Positions 8,900 through 18,890 of a stretch of DNA of 64,000 bases are shown piece by piece; within the stretch, counting starts at the first letter, position 1; the number at the start of each line of letters is the position of its first letter. The stretch comes from Longitalea luteola (GTDB taxonomy: Bacteria > Bacteroidota > Bacteroidia > Chitinophagales > Chitinophagaceae). The notes under the pieces were generated by a model that saw only the letters and a program-made list of their open reading frames with translations, ran no database searches and was not told the origin of the DNA. A program made the position numbers and the translations under genes. The DNA lies in assembly GCF_017356035.1 (NCBI RefSeq), contig NZ_JAFIQX010000002.1, forward strand, positions 806,001-870,000. Direction: 5' to 3'.

Positions 8900-8984
8900 T
8901 TATTAACGGGTAAGTTTACAATTAACAGGTTGACAGTTGGGAGTGTTAATAAAGGCAAGTAGGAAGTGCGAGTGGTCAGAGGGA
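8900..8984. repeat. Weak heptamer-phased block
   Basis: Words such as ATTAACG, GGTAAGT, TAACAGG and TTGGGAG recur at about 7-bp steps and resemble those at 52248-52296. It is more degraded than the other blocks and is listed with low confidence. Confidence 0.35.
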
Positions 8985-8986
8985 AA

Positions 8987-10036
8987 TCAGTCCCTCTTCG
9001 ATTCCACTGTAAACCCGATAGTAGTGCCTACATCGGGGGTACTGCGTACATGAATGCTTTGACCGTGTGCTTCAATAATGTGTTTGCAGATGGCGAGGCC
9101 CAGACCGGTTCCGCCCTTATCGCGGCTGCGGGCTGTGTCGGTTCGGTAGAAGCGTTCAAATATGCGGGGGAGGTGTTCTTCTTCGATTCCAATGCCATCG
9201 TCGCTGATCTCAACCAGCACATGCTGATCGTCGGTGTCGTATATGCTGGCTGTAATATGGCCGTTGTGTTTGCCATATTTGGTGGCGTTTTCAACGAGGT
9301 TGATCAAAACCTGTTTGATCTTTTCTTTGTCGGCGAATACGGTGATCGGCGCTTCGCAGCCTTTTTTGATAAGTGTGCGAATGTTCTTTGCCTGGGTTTT
9401 AATGGAGAGCGAATCGTAAATTTCCCGAATGAGGTCCTGGATAATGAAGTTTTGCTTTGCGAGTAATTGTTCGCCCCTTTCGAGCCGGGAAATTTCATCC
9501 AGGTCGTTCATGAGGTTCACCAGGCGGTCCACATTTTTCGCCGTATTCTCCAGAAATCTTTTGCGAATGGCTTCTTCTTCCATGGCGCCCCCGAGCAGGG
9601 TATCTACATAACCCTGGATGGCGAATATGGGGGTCTTGAACTCATGGGCCAGGTTTTGTAGGAACTCTTTGCGGTAGGCTTCATTCTGGCGTAACAACTC
9701 AATTTCGCGCATGCGGCGCTCGCCCCATTCTTCCACATCGGCCCGCACTTCATCGATGCTTTTTTGCGGCAGGATGTACTTGAAATACATCTCTTCTTTT
9801 TTGGTGGCCTTGGTTTGATAAATGAGCTTATAGATCAGTTTGATCTTGCGATAGATAAACCTTTCCATGGTAACCAGGATCAACCAGTAACCACCGGCAA
9901 AGATCACAATGAGCGAGGCCAGGCCTATCTGCCAGTTAAGGGTGAGAATGAGAATGCCAATGGCTATGGGAATAGCTAAGATGCCTGCTGTGAATGCAGC
10001 TAACTGCCGGGGTGTAAGGTTCTTTGCTGAAGACAT
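8987..10036 (-). CDS. Sensor histidine kinase, PhoR-like
   Basis: The 349-residue protein has two membrane helices close together (about 14-33 and 38-56) with almost no periplasmic loop. A coiled linker leads to the dimerisation/phosphoacceptor motif LAHEFKTPI with His131. The ATPase domain shows the N box (NLVENATKYG), G1 (DDGIGIEE), F box (FERFYR) and G2 (GGTGLGLAI). The lack of a sensing domain outside the membrane suggests a signal read within or beneath the membrane. It is downstream of a PhoB-like regulator on the same strand, so the two form a two-component pair. The gap between them is filled by a heptamer inverted repeat. A link to phosphate is only by family resemblance. Confidence 0.85.
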   Translation of the reverse strand: MSSAKNLTPRQLAAFTAGILAIPIAIGILILTLNWQIGLASLIVIFAGGYWLILVTMERFIYRKIKLIYKLIYQTKATKKEEMYFKYILPQKSIDEVRADVEEWGERRMREIELLRQNEAYRKEFLQNLAHEFKTPIFAIQGYVDTLLGGAMEEEAIRKRFLENTAKNVDRLVNLMNDLDEISRLERGEQLLAKQNFIIQDLIREIYDSLSIKTQAKNIRTLIKKGCEAPITVFADKEKIKQVLINLVENATKYGKHNGHITASIYDTDDQHVLVEISDDGIGIEEEHLPRIFERFYRTDTARSRDKGGTGLGLAICKHIIEAHGQSIHVRSTPDVGTTIGFTVESKRD

Positions 10037-10049
10037 AAAAAACCAATGT

Positions 10050-10149
10050 GATAATTAGCTAACCAGCTAATGCGATAATGAAAGACCAATATAAGTGAAA
10101 TTAGCAAATTTGCTAGTTATCACATTATCCCATTATCACATTGTCACAT
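10050..10149. repeat. Heptamer inverted repeat between regulator and kinase genes
   Basis: The left arm carries AATGTGA, TAATTAG and GCTAATG; the right arm carries the complements (ATTAGCA, TTATCAC, CATTATC, TCACATT) at 7-bp steps. The TGA stop codon of the response-regulator gene lies inside the right arm. The same words occur at 18065-18240 and 20646-20681. Confidence 0.75.
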
Positions 10150-10821
10150 GGTGAATTTGTAGCCTACTCCTTTAACGGTGGTGATACAATCGATACCGAG
10201 CTTTTGACGGATCTTTCTAATATGTACATCGATAGTGCGGTCGCCCACAATTACATCATTACCCCAAATTTGATTGAGGATCTCATTGCGCAGGAAAACA
10301 CGTCCGGGTTTTGAGGCCAGCAGGTAAAGCAGTTCGAATTCTTTTTTTGCTAATACGACCGCTTTGCTGTCGACCTTCGCTTCAAATTTAACCGGGTCAA
10401 TTTCCAGGTTGTCGATCTTGATCACCTTTTCTTCCGGTTCTTTGTTGATGCGGCGGAAGATGGCATGAATGCGGCTAACAAGGATCTTGGGGCTAACGGG
10501 TTTGCTGATATAATCATCAGCGCCCGTTTCAAGGCCCTTTACATGGGAGCTTTCATCGCTGAGGGCGGTGAGGAAAACAATGACCGTATCTTTGAAGGCC
10601 GGCTGGGCGCGTAAAATTTCGCATACTTCAACCCCGTTTTTGCGGGGCATCATGATATCGAGGATGATCAGGTCGGGCTGACTCAACTTCGCTTTTTGAA
10701 TGGCATCATCCCCATTATTAGCTGTTACTATCTCGTATCCCTCTTTAGTAAGATTATACCGGATAATTTCCACTATATCAGGCTCGTCGTCTGCAATCAG
10801 GATCTTGCCTTTAGCATTCAT
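10144..10821 (-). CDS. Response regulator, PhoB/OmpR type
   Basis: The 225-residue protein is read from the ATG at 10819-10821 (MNAKGKILIADDEPD); the open frame runs to 11025, but that extension has no homology and lies upstream of a promoter match. The receiver domain has the acidic pocket (DDE at 11-13), phosphoacceptor Asp55 in LIILDIMMP, and Lys in ISKPV (about 105). The C-terminal winged helix includes LAKKEFELLYLLASKPGRVFLR and ends TTVKGVGYKF, typical of PhoB-like DNA-binding domains. It is cotranscribed with the kinase gene downstream. The stop codon is supplied by the adjoining heptamer block. Confidence 0.88.
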   Translation of the reverse strand: MNAKGKILIADDEPDIVEIIRYNLTKEGYEIVTANNGDDAIQKAKLSQPDLIILDIMMPRKNGVEVCEILRAQPAFKDTVIVFLTALSDESSHVKGLETGADDYISKPVSPKILVSRIHAIFRRINKEPEEKVIKIDNLEIDPVKFEAKVDSKAVVLAKKEFELLYLLASKPGRVFLRNEILNQIWGNDVIVGDRTIDVHIRKIRQKLGIDCITTVKGVGYKFTM

Positions 10822-10836
10822 TAACAAAAATTTTGG

Positions 10837-10844
10837 CAAACCTA
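10837..10844 (-). promoter_or_regulatory. Bacteroidota -7 element of the response-regulator gene
   Basis: On the minus strand the sequence TAGGTTTG fits TAnnTTTG exactly and lies 15 bp before the ATG, predicting a leader of about ten bases. No clear -33 TTTG is seen. It supports the shorter start. Confidence 0.45.
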
Positions 10845-11080
10845 CTTGAATTGGGGCTTTCCTGTAAATGATAATATTGAGTTCACAATTTCTTAATATA
10901 TCGACCCTGTTAACTAAATGATTAACAGGTTGGCGGGGAAATATGTTCACAGTTTGATAAGGTTGAAAAGGGGAAAGAACATCCGGTGCAAGCTTGCTAA
11001 AAGCTCTGAGCACAACGGTTTGCAACTGCAGTTTTGGAGATTGGTGGAGGAAACAAGGTTTGAGCCAAAAAACGGAGGCC

Positions 11081-11343
11081 GGGAGGTCGGACGTCGGAGG
11101 TCGGAAGTCGGAGCGTCGGAGGCCCGAAGTTCGGAAGCCGGAGGTCAGAGGTCAAAGGCTCGAGGTCGGAAGTCGGAGGTCAGAATTCGGAGGTCGGAGG
11201 CTCGAGGTGGGAACTGGAGGTCGGAGGTCAGAGGTCAGACGATCTTCCGATTTCAGACTTCAGACATCGGACTTCAGACTTCCGACTTCAGATTTCAGGC
11301 TTCCGACTTCGGATTTCAGACCTCAGATGTCAGATTTCTGACT
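11081..11343. repeat. Large heptamer inverted repeat, about 260 bp
   Basis: The left arm (11081-11240) is a chain of AGGTCGG, AAGTCGG, AGGTCAG, AGGCTCG and similar words. The right arm (about 11243-11343) is a chain of the complementary words ACTTCAG, ACTTCCG, ATTTCAG and ACCTCAG. Most neighbours keep a 7-bp step with occasional insertions. It fills the divergent gap between the response-regulator gene and the large secreted-protein gene. Confidence 0.93.
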
Positions 11344-11565
11344 ACCTTACGCCTGTAATTAAAGTTTTATAATAGAGTCCCGGGTCAACCCGGCCGGCTA
11401 TGGGGACCTGGCAGGCAGCAGTTTCAGACCATTCTAACCCATTTGTACAGGGTAAGGACAAAATGGCGGATTTCATCGCGGTCATTAAAGGTGGGAAATT
11501 CAAACTGTCTTATACAACCCTTTGGTCATATTTTTGCTCTATTCCATACAGATGTGCAGCATATT

Positions 11566-13776
11566 ATGAGGATACATATACATTTCATTGTTATCTGTCT
11601 ACTGGCCTGGCAAACGGGCCTTGCGCAGACTTCTTATTCTATAAAAGTGCCCATGGAACGTGAGTTATGGCACGGCAATATCGATAAGCAGCAAAAAAAG
11701 ATCAATCAGTTAAATAACCAGGGTAAGATCTCAGCCGATACCACCATCAGCCTCCATGTAATGGATGCGCTGACCCGTGGTGTGGATGAACTGCAGAACC
11801 AGATTGAACTGGATTCTACCCTGAACAGTAATAGCAAGATCAAATACCTGCGCAGCATTGACTTTCTGCTGCAGGGTTATCTGGCCAATGTAAATCGCCG
11901 GGATTTTCCTGCTTCCCTGGCGCCGGCCCTCATCAAGGCATTTGACGAGTGCATGTCGCTGGACAAGCAGCGCAAAAGTTTCGCTCCTGTCATAGATGCC
12001 AATCATTATGGAGTGGCAAAGATCCTCGTTGATGCGTTGAGTAAGTATTTAAATGATAACCCGGGTATGGCCGGTGCGCGCATTATGCTGATGCGTAAGT
12101 ACCTGACCATGCATCCGGATCAGATAATGCCTGAACTTGTCAAGAATCCCAACGCCTATTTTGCCGATAGCTTGATAAAAGTTGCCCTTAGCTACGATGT
12201 TGGGCGGGTGTACGATTACGCACAGGCTAATAATGCGCTCGGAAGCCGCATCAGGCATCACAGTGATTCGGCGGTGCAATTGGTGGCGCGCATTGCCACC
12301 AGTAAAAGCGGTCAGTTGTATTTTCCTTTCCTCGACAACCTGATGCGCAATAAAATAACCCTGGAAGCTATTGACAGTGTCAAGGGAAACGACCTCAGCT
12401 ATTTCAAACTGCTGGTAAAGACCAGGATAGAATACGTACAGCGTTCATTGCCTCCCTACAATGATACGGCCAACCAGATGCAGGCCCTCACGGAGATGAT
12501 GTCGCGTAAGGCAAGAGAATATTTTATCCGCGAAATAAATGCCTTGCACAGCGTGGCCAATCCCAACGTTCGTTTTCGCCGCCTCGATGGTTTAACAGCG
12601 CAGGAATTATATTATCTGGCAGTATTGGGTGAAGACGAAATTTATACATCCAGTTATGTAAATGGTGTATATCCGCGTATTTTTCAACGGATGGCCAACC
12701 CGCGGAGCGACAGTCTGATCATGAGCGTACATGGCGATTATTTCAGGAAGTTCATTAAAATGGCCGCCGGTTATAACGAGCTGGATGATTTTCTGAACAG
12801 AATGGACAAGCAGAATGCAGAGACCATGATGAAAGCATTTGTAATAGGATTGGAGAAACCCCGTAAGACCAATGATCTGGAGGATGCGGTAGACGTAGCC
12901 GATTCTTACAGCAGCATCATGGATAAAAACAAAGAGCTGGCTGCTTTTATCCTCAATGAAGTGAACGTTAGCTATACGAAAAATGTACAGGAGAATAACA
13001 AAAGAGGTCAGGTCATTTATAACCTGTTGCGCATTTTGTTTGAATCGGCGGATACTACGAAAAAAGTTGACCTCAGCGCCTTACTGGGCATTCCTTCCAT
13101 TTATGGTAAAGACTACAATAACCTGACCGACGATAGCGGCCGGGTTGTACAGCAGGTTTTCTTTTATGGCGATGACGATAAAGACGGTCAAAACTCCTAT
13201 ATCAATTTCATGGCCATGTTCCGGGGCAGGCCCGGATGGCGTATTGATGAAAGAAGGCCTGAATGGGTGACCATCACTTCAACCAAAGGCAAACCGGTGG
13301 TGATCTTTGCCAACAAGCCATTGTATGGTGAAGATGATCCAGATGATAAAGCGCAGAATAAACTGATCGAATATCTGCAGGAGCGCAATTTAACGCCCTC
13401 TGTTGTGGTGCATCGCGGCCATAGCTATCACCTGCAAACCACCCTGCGTAAATTGCCGGCCAGTGCGCGCATAGTAGTGCTGGGTTCGTGCGGTGGTTAT
13501 AATAACCTGAACGAAGTGTTGACGGCATGTCCCGATGCACATATCATTTCTTCAAAACAGGTAGGAACGAAGACCGTTAATGAACCGATCATTCAGGCGA
13601 TCAATGACCGGTTATTAGTGGGTAAGAATATTGACTGGATAAGTATGTGGCGTGAATTAAAGACAAAGAAGTTTGCTACCGGTGATGCCAAGGAAAAGTT
13701 CGACGATTATATTCCTCCATATAAGAACCTCGGCGCTATTTTTATTAAAGCTTATCGTAAAGCGATGGGAGAATAA
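11566..13776 (+). CDS. Large secreted protein with possible caspase-like C-terminal domain
   Basis: The 736-residue product is read from the ATG at 11566 (MRIHIHFIVICLLAWQTGLAQ), which gives a signal peptide; the longer open frame from 11443 would mask it. Residues 25-560 are mainly helical and I do not recognise them. The C-terminal 170 residues look like an alpha/beta domain: a strand at VVIFANKPLYG, then VVVHRGHSYH with His616 and His619, then ARIVVLGSCGGYNN with Cys642. A His-Gly-type strand followed 20-30 residues later by a hydrophobic strand ending in a Cys is the layout of clan CD peptidases (caspase, gingipain, clostripain). Activity is inferred, not shown. It has its own transcription unit and ends at a palindrome. 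Confidence 0.7.
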   Translation: MRIHIHFIVICLLAWQTGLAQTSYSIKVPMERELWHGNIDKQQKKINQLNNQGKISADTTISLHVMDALTRGVDELQNQIELDSTLNSNSKIKYLRSIDFLLQGYLANVNRRDFPASLAPALIKAFDECMSLDKQRKSFAPVIDANHYGVAKILVDALSKYLNDNPGMAGARIMLMRKYLTMHPDQIMPELVKNPNAYFADSLIKVALSYDVGRVYDYAQANNALGSRIRHHSDSAVQLVARIATSKSGQLYFPFLDNLMRNKITLEAIDSVKGNDLSYFKLLVKTRIEYVQRSLPPYNDTANQMQALTEMMSRKAREYFIREINALHSVANPNVRFRRLDGLTAQELYYLAVLGEDEIYTSSYVNGVYPRIFQRMANPRSDSLIMSVHGDYFRKFIKMAAGYNELDDFLNRMDKQNAETMMKAFVIGLEKPRKTNDLEDAVDVADSYSSIMDKNKELAAFILNEVNVSYTKNVQENNKRGQVIYNLLRILFESADTTKKVDLSALLGIPSIYGKDYNNLTDDSGRVVQQVFFYGDDDKDGQNSYINFMAMFRGRPGWRIDERRPEWVTITSTKGKPVVIFANKPLYGEDDPDDKAQNKLIEYLQERNLTPSVVVHRGHSYHLQTTLRKLPASARIVVLGSCGGYNNLNEVLTACPDAHIISSKQVGTKTVNEPIIQAINDRLLVGKNIDWISMWRELKTKKFATGDAKEKFDDYIPPYKNLGAIFIKAYRKAMGE

Positions 13777-13830
13777 TTAGTTTGTGGTTTGTGATAACAA
13801 CAAACCACAAACAGCAAACCACAAACTAAT
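13776..13830. repeat. Perfect 16-bp inverted repeat of heptamer type
   Basis: Arms 13776-13791 and 13815-13830 are exact complements. A further unit at 13801-13811 repeats AAACCAC, so the right side reads as 7-bp steps AAACCAC, AAACAGC, AAACCAC, AAACTAA. It starts at the last base of the upstream stop codon. No T run follows, so it is not a standard terminator. Confidence 0.85.
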
Positions 13831-13836
13831 ATTGCC

Positions 13837-13844
13837 TATTTTTG
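13837..13844 (+). promoter_or_regulatory. Bacteroidota -7 element of the ABC exporter gene
   Basis: TATTTTTG fits TAnnTTTG exactly and ends 10 bp before the ATG, so the mRNA leader would be only a few bases. No clear -33 TTTG is seen because the palindrome occupies that position. Confidence 0.45.
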
Positions 13845-13854
13845 CAAACTCGTT

Positions 13855-15669
13855 ATGGCAGGAAAAAGTACGGGGAAGATCATATTTGATTTGAGTTTAC
13901 TGAAGCGGGTATTTCAGTACGCCAGGCCCTATAAAACGAAATTCATCCTTTCGGTTATAATGGCTATCCTGCTGGCCGTTGTTTCTCCCATACGTCCCTG
14001 GCTTATTCAGGTTACGATCAATGATTATGTACACCAGGGTGTTACCGGTGATGCTGCTGTAAAGATTTCCATGGAAGAAGTGATCATCTGGATCACCGTC
14101 ATTCAGATCGGGCTCTTATTGCTGGAAACTGCCTTCCGGTTTTATTTCTCCTATTTAACGGCCTGGTTAGGGCAGACGGTAGTTAAGGACCTGCGGGTGA
14201 ATGTATACCGCAAAATACTCAGATTAAATCTATCGCAGTTTGATACCACACCCATAGGAACGTTAACCACGCGCACCATCAACGATATTGAAGCCATCAA
14301 TGATATCTTTTCCGATGGATTGATCCCCATTATTGCCGATCTGTTATCGATCATTGCTGTGCTGGTCTTTATGTTTGCAGTAGACTGGCGGCTCACGCTT
14401 ATCAGTCTGGCTTCATTTCCCATCTTATTGGTAGCTACCTGGTTATTTAAGGAAAGCGTAAATAAATCTTTCATCAGGGTGCGAAATGCCGTGGCGCATC
14501 TGAATGCGTTTGTGCAGGAGCATATTACCGGTATGGCCATTGTGCAGGCCTTTGCTGCAGAGGATAAAGAGTTCAACAAGTTCAGGACCATTAATAAAGA
14601 GCACCGGAACGCCAATATCAATGCCATCTTCGCTTATTCGGTATTTTTTCCGGTAGTGGAAATTGTGCTGGCAGTGGGCACCGGTTTAATGGTATGGTGG
14701 GCAGCCACCCATGCCATGAATTTACCCGAGGAAGAAGGCCGTGCGCTGATCGGTAAAATGTTCTCGTTTTTCCTGTGTTTGAACCTGCTGTTCAGGCCGC
14801 TGCGGGTAATTGCCGATAAGTTCAATGTATTGCAAATGGGAATGGTGGCCAGCGACCGGGTGTTCAAGGTGCTGGATAATGAGGATGTAATAAAAACGGA
14901 AGGCAGTTATGCACCAGACCTCGTAAAAGGGAAGATCACTTTTGAAAATGTTTCCTTTGCCTATGTAGGCGATCGCTATGTGTTGAAAGATCTTACTTTC
15001 ACTGTAAATCCCGGCGATACTATAGCCATAGTAGGGCATACAGGTAGCGGTAAAACCTCTATTATCAGTCTGTTGAACCGGTTATATCATATACAACATG
15101 GCGCAATTAAAATAGATGATGTAAAAATTGAAGAGTACAGGCTGGACGCCCTGCGCAAAAGTGTAGGCGTGGTGTTACAGGATGTGTTCCTGTTTTCAGG
15201 ATCGGTGATGGATAATATCACGTTACGCAACCCGGCTATAACAAAAGAGCAGGTAATTGCGGCTGCCAAAATGATCGATATGCATGATTTCATCATGCAG
15301 CTGCCGGGCGGTTACGATTACAATGTGATGGAAAGAGGGGGCAGCCTGTCATTGGGGCAGCGCCAGCTGTTGTCTTTCATCCGGGCCCTGCTGTACAATC
15401 CTTCTATATTAATACTAGACGAAGCAACTTCTTCAGTAGATACTGAAAGTGAGCTGCTTATACAAAAGGCCATCGATAAGCTCATTGCGGGCCGCACTTC
15501 GATTGTGATCGCTCACCGTTTATCTACCATTCGCAAGGCCAGCAAGATCATTGTGCTGGATAAAGGGGAAATAAAAGAAATGGGCACCCATGAGGAACTG
15601 ATCGCCCACCAGGGTTTTTATTACAAATTGCATCAGATGCAGTTTGAAAAGCACGTCACGGTGCCCTAA
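13855..15669 (+). CDS. ABC exporter, MsbA-like permease/ATPase fusion
   Basis: The 604-residue protein has an N-terminal six-helix exporter domain (about 20-320) fused to an ATPase domain. The ATPase shows Walker A GHTGSGKTS (from residue 394), Q loop VVLQDVFLF, signature LSLGQRQL, Walker B ILILDEATSS and H loop IAHRLST, so it should be active as a homodimer or as one half of a heterodimer. Half-transporters of this type export lipids, peptides or drugs from the inner membrane; MsbA flips lipid A. Substrate cannot be assigned. No partner half-transporter is adjacent, which favours a homodimer. Confidence 0.9.
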   Translation: MAGKSTGKIIFDLSLLKRVFQYARPYKTKFILSVIMAILLAVVSPIRPWLIQVTINDYVHQGVTGDAAVKISMEEVIIWITVIQIGLLLLETAFRFYFSYLTAWLGQTVVKDLRVNVYRKILRLNLSQFDTTPIGTLTTRTINDIEAINDIFSDGLIPIIADLLSIIAVLVFMFAVDWRLTLISLASFPILLVATWLFKESVNKSFIRVRNAVAHLNAFVQEHITGMAIVQAFAAEDKEFNKFRTINKEHRNANINAIFAYSVFFPVVEIVLAVGTGLMVWWAATHAMNLPEEEGRALIGKMFSFFLCLNLLFRPLRVIADKFNVLQMGMVASDRVFKVLDNEDVIKTEGSYAPDLVKGKITFENVSFAYVGDRYVLKDLTFTVNPGDTIAIVGHTGSGKTSIISLLNRLYHIQHGAIKIDDVKIEEYRLDALRKSVGVVLQDVFLFSGSVMDNITLRNPAITKEQVIAAAKMIDMHDFIMQLPGGYDYNVMERGGSLSLGQRQLLSFIRALLYNPSILILDEATSSVDTESELLIQKAIDKLIAGRTSIVIAHRLSTIRKASKIIVLDKGEIKEMGTHEELIAHQGFYYKLHQMQFEKHVTVP

Positions 15670-15996
15670 AGTTGATTTTTTCCACTATTTACGGCGTAAC
15701 TCACTAATCTTTTGGGTTAACATGATATATGTAATTAATTTTCATGCGAAAGTCGGTTGAACAAATCGGCTGGCGCCGATGGAAATGCCTGAGCAGATGA
15801 CTTTTAATAAAAGCAAATAAGTAAAGAATACTGTTTTTTGCCTGGATTTAGTCGGTTAAATGGCCAAAATCAATACATATGTTAAATATTAATATGACGT
15901 TGAAGGCTGTGCAGAATACTATAGAATAAATACTTTGATTATCCGTTCGTTTTTGACTTGCGCCTGCTTATCTTTGCGCAAAATTTAAAAACAGGT
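15670..15996. other. Intergenic region upstream of the ATP synthase genes
   Basis: About 330 bp without a gene. No clear terminator for the ABC exporter is seen. The only interpretable signal is the -7 element described next. Confidence 0.5.
15969..15976 (+). promoter_or_regulatory. Possible -7 element of the atp cluster
   Basis: TATCTTTG fits TAnnTTTG and lies 20 bp before the ATG at 15997. It lies downstream of the alternative TTG start at 15958, so it favours the shorter atpB. The upstream TTG at 15953-15955 is too close for an ideal -33 box. Confidence 0.4.
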
Positions 15997-17470
<1,474 letters not shown>

Positions 17471-17491
17471 TAGGTGCGCACGTAAAAACAG

Positions 17492-17531
17492 TACTGCATT
17501 CAATGCAAAGGGCGGCGAATGCAGTATTTTT
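17492..17531 (+). terminator. Intra-operon hairpin between atpE and atpF
   Basis: A perfect 10-bp stem (17492-17501 with 17517-17526) encloses a 15-base loop and runs into TTTT then TCTCT. It looks like a weak or leaky terminator, or a 3' stabilising hairpin, placed 21 bp after the atpE stop and 45 bp before the atpF start. Confidence 0.65.
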
Positions 17532-17571
17532 CTCTGAAAAAGCAATACAATACCATAAATATTAATTTAAA

Positions 17572-18066
17572 ATGGAATTACTTACCCCGGATTTAGGCTT
17601 ATTGGTGTGGAACTTTATCGCATTTTTGATCCTGCTGATCATCCTGAGAAAATTTGCCTGGAAGCCGATTTTGAAATCACTGAAAGAGCGTGAAACCGGT
17701 ATTGCCGATTCACTGGCTACAGCTGAAAGGGTAAAAGCTGAAATGGCGCAATTGAAAAGTGAGAATGAAGCATTGCTTGCCAAAGCCCGTGAAGAAAGAG
17801 CGCAATTGCTGAAAGAGGCTCGTGACACAAAGGACAGGATCATTGCAGAAGCCAAGGAGCAGGCAAAGGTTGAAGCCAATAAGATCATTGCTGATGCCAA
17901 TGCGGCTATTCAACAGCAAAAGATGGCTGCTTTAACTGATGTTAAGAATCAGGTTGGTACGCTGGTAATTGAGGTAGCAGAGAAAGTGTTGCGTCGTGAG
18001 CTGACTGATAAATCTCAGCAGGAAAAGTACATCAAGCAACTGGCTGAAGAAGTAAAACTCAATTAG
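17572..18066 (+). CDS. atpF: ATP synthase F0 subunit b
   Basis: The 164-residue protein has one N-terminal membrane helix (about 9-28, WNFIAFLILLIIL) followed by the Arg/Lys flank and a long charged coiled coil rich in Ala, Glu, Lys and Gln to residue 130. This is the classic subunit b stalk, expected as a homodimer; no b' gene is present. The C-terminal part (LVIEVAEKVLRRELTDKSQQ) is the delta-binding end. It is third in the cluster; its TAG stop abuts a heptamer block, and the gap to atpH is unusually long (174 bp). Confidence 0.95.
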   Translation: MELLTPDLGLLVWNFIAFLILLIILRKFAWKPILKSLKERETGIADSLATAERVKAEMAQLKSENEALLAKAREERAQLLKEARDTKDRIIAEAKEQAKVEANKIIADANAAIQQQKMAALTDVKNQVGTLVIEVAEKVLRRELTDKSQQEKYIKQLAEEVKLN

Positions 18067-18240
18067 ATAATGTGATAATTCGATAATGTTATAATGAATC
18101 ATCTTTCGTTTGGCACATTACGAGTTTCACAGGTGAGTATAAAAACAGTTATAATAATAGCGAAATGTGCTGATTGTTAGGAGACCAGATATTAGGGTCA
18201 TTATCAAATTGCCACATTAGCAAATTATCACATTAAGTTT
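18065..18240. repeat. Heptamer inverted repeat inside the atp cluster (atpF-atpH)
   Basis: The left arm (18065-18100) reads GATAATG, TGATAAT, TCGATAA and so on. The right arm (18196-18236) reads CATTATC, AAATTGC, CACATTA, GCAAATT, ATCACAT. About 95 bp of unrepeated sequence lies between the arms. The block reaches from the atpF stop to the atpH start. Confidence 0.75.
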
Positions 18241-18804
18241 ATGCCCAATCCACGTTTAGCGGCACGCTATGCAAAAAGTTTGATCGACCTGGCAAACGAA
18301 AAGAACCAGGTAGAATCAGTGTATAACGATATGCTGTTTTTGCAATCGCTTTGCAAGGAAAGTCGCGACTTTTTAGTGCTGCTGCGGAGCCCGGTTGTAA
18401 AAGCCGATAAAAAAGGAGCTATTGTTGAAGCGGTTACCAAAGGCAAGATCAGCGAACTCACTGCCGGTTTTAACCGCTTATTGATCAATAAAGGCCGTGA
18501 ATCGAACCTGCCCGAGATCATTGTTTCTTTTATCGATCAGTATAAACAGCAAAAAGGTATTCATACCGTTAAGCTTACCACCGCTGTTCCTATTACCGAG
18601 GATGTGAAAAAGCAGATCATTGGTCAGGTGCAAAAACAGACCAGCATGAATAATATCGACCTGAAAGCAACGGTTGATGAAGATATCATTGGTGGTTTTG
18701 TACTGGAAATAGGCGATCAGCTGGTAGATGCCAGCATTGCGTATGATCTGAACAAGATCAAATCGCAATTCATGAATAATGACTTTATTTATAAAATTCG
18801 CTAG
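18241..18804 (+). CDS. atpH: ATP synthase F1 subunit delta
   Basis: The 187-residue protein starts MPNPRLAARYAKSLIDLA, the conserved N-terminal motif of delta/OSCP, whose helical bundle caps the alpha3beta3 head. The C-terminal region holds the conserved DEDIIGGFVLEIGDQLVDASI motif, which contacts subunit b. Length is normal for the family. It lies between atpF and atpA as expected. Its stop TAG is the start of a second heptamer block. Confidence 0.95.
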   Translation: MPNPRLAARYAKSLIDLANEKNQVESVYNDMLFLQSLCKESRDFLVLLRSPVVKADKKGAIVEAVTKGKISELTAGFNRLLINKGRESNLPEIIVSFIDQYKQQKGIHTVKLTTAVPITEDVKKQIIGQVQKQTSMNNIDLKATVDEDIIGGFVLEIGDQLVDASIAYDLNKIKSQFMNNDFIYKIR

Positions 18805-18867
18805 TAGTAAATAACAGGTAGCGAGTAGGGCTGTTCCTACTGCTGCTCACCACTAGCCACTAACTAA
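18802..18867. repeat. Heptamer inverted repeat inside the atp cluster (atpH-atpA)
   Basis: Left words CTAGTAG, TAAATAA, CAGGTAG, CGAGTAG face right words CACTAGC, CACTAAC and TAATAAA across GTTCCTACTGCTG. The stop codon of atpH is within the first unit. Confidence 0.7.
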
Positions 18868-18890
18868 TAAAAAACTATAAACGGTTATAT

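Noticed and set aside
15958-15996. TTG start of atpB, 13 codons upstream
   Set aside because: It would place polar residues before the signal peptide and overlap the predicted -7 element. The ATG at 15997 fits better.
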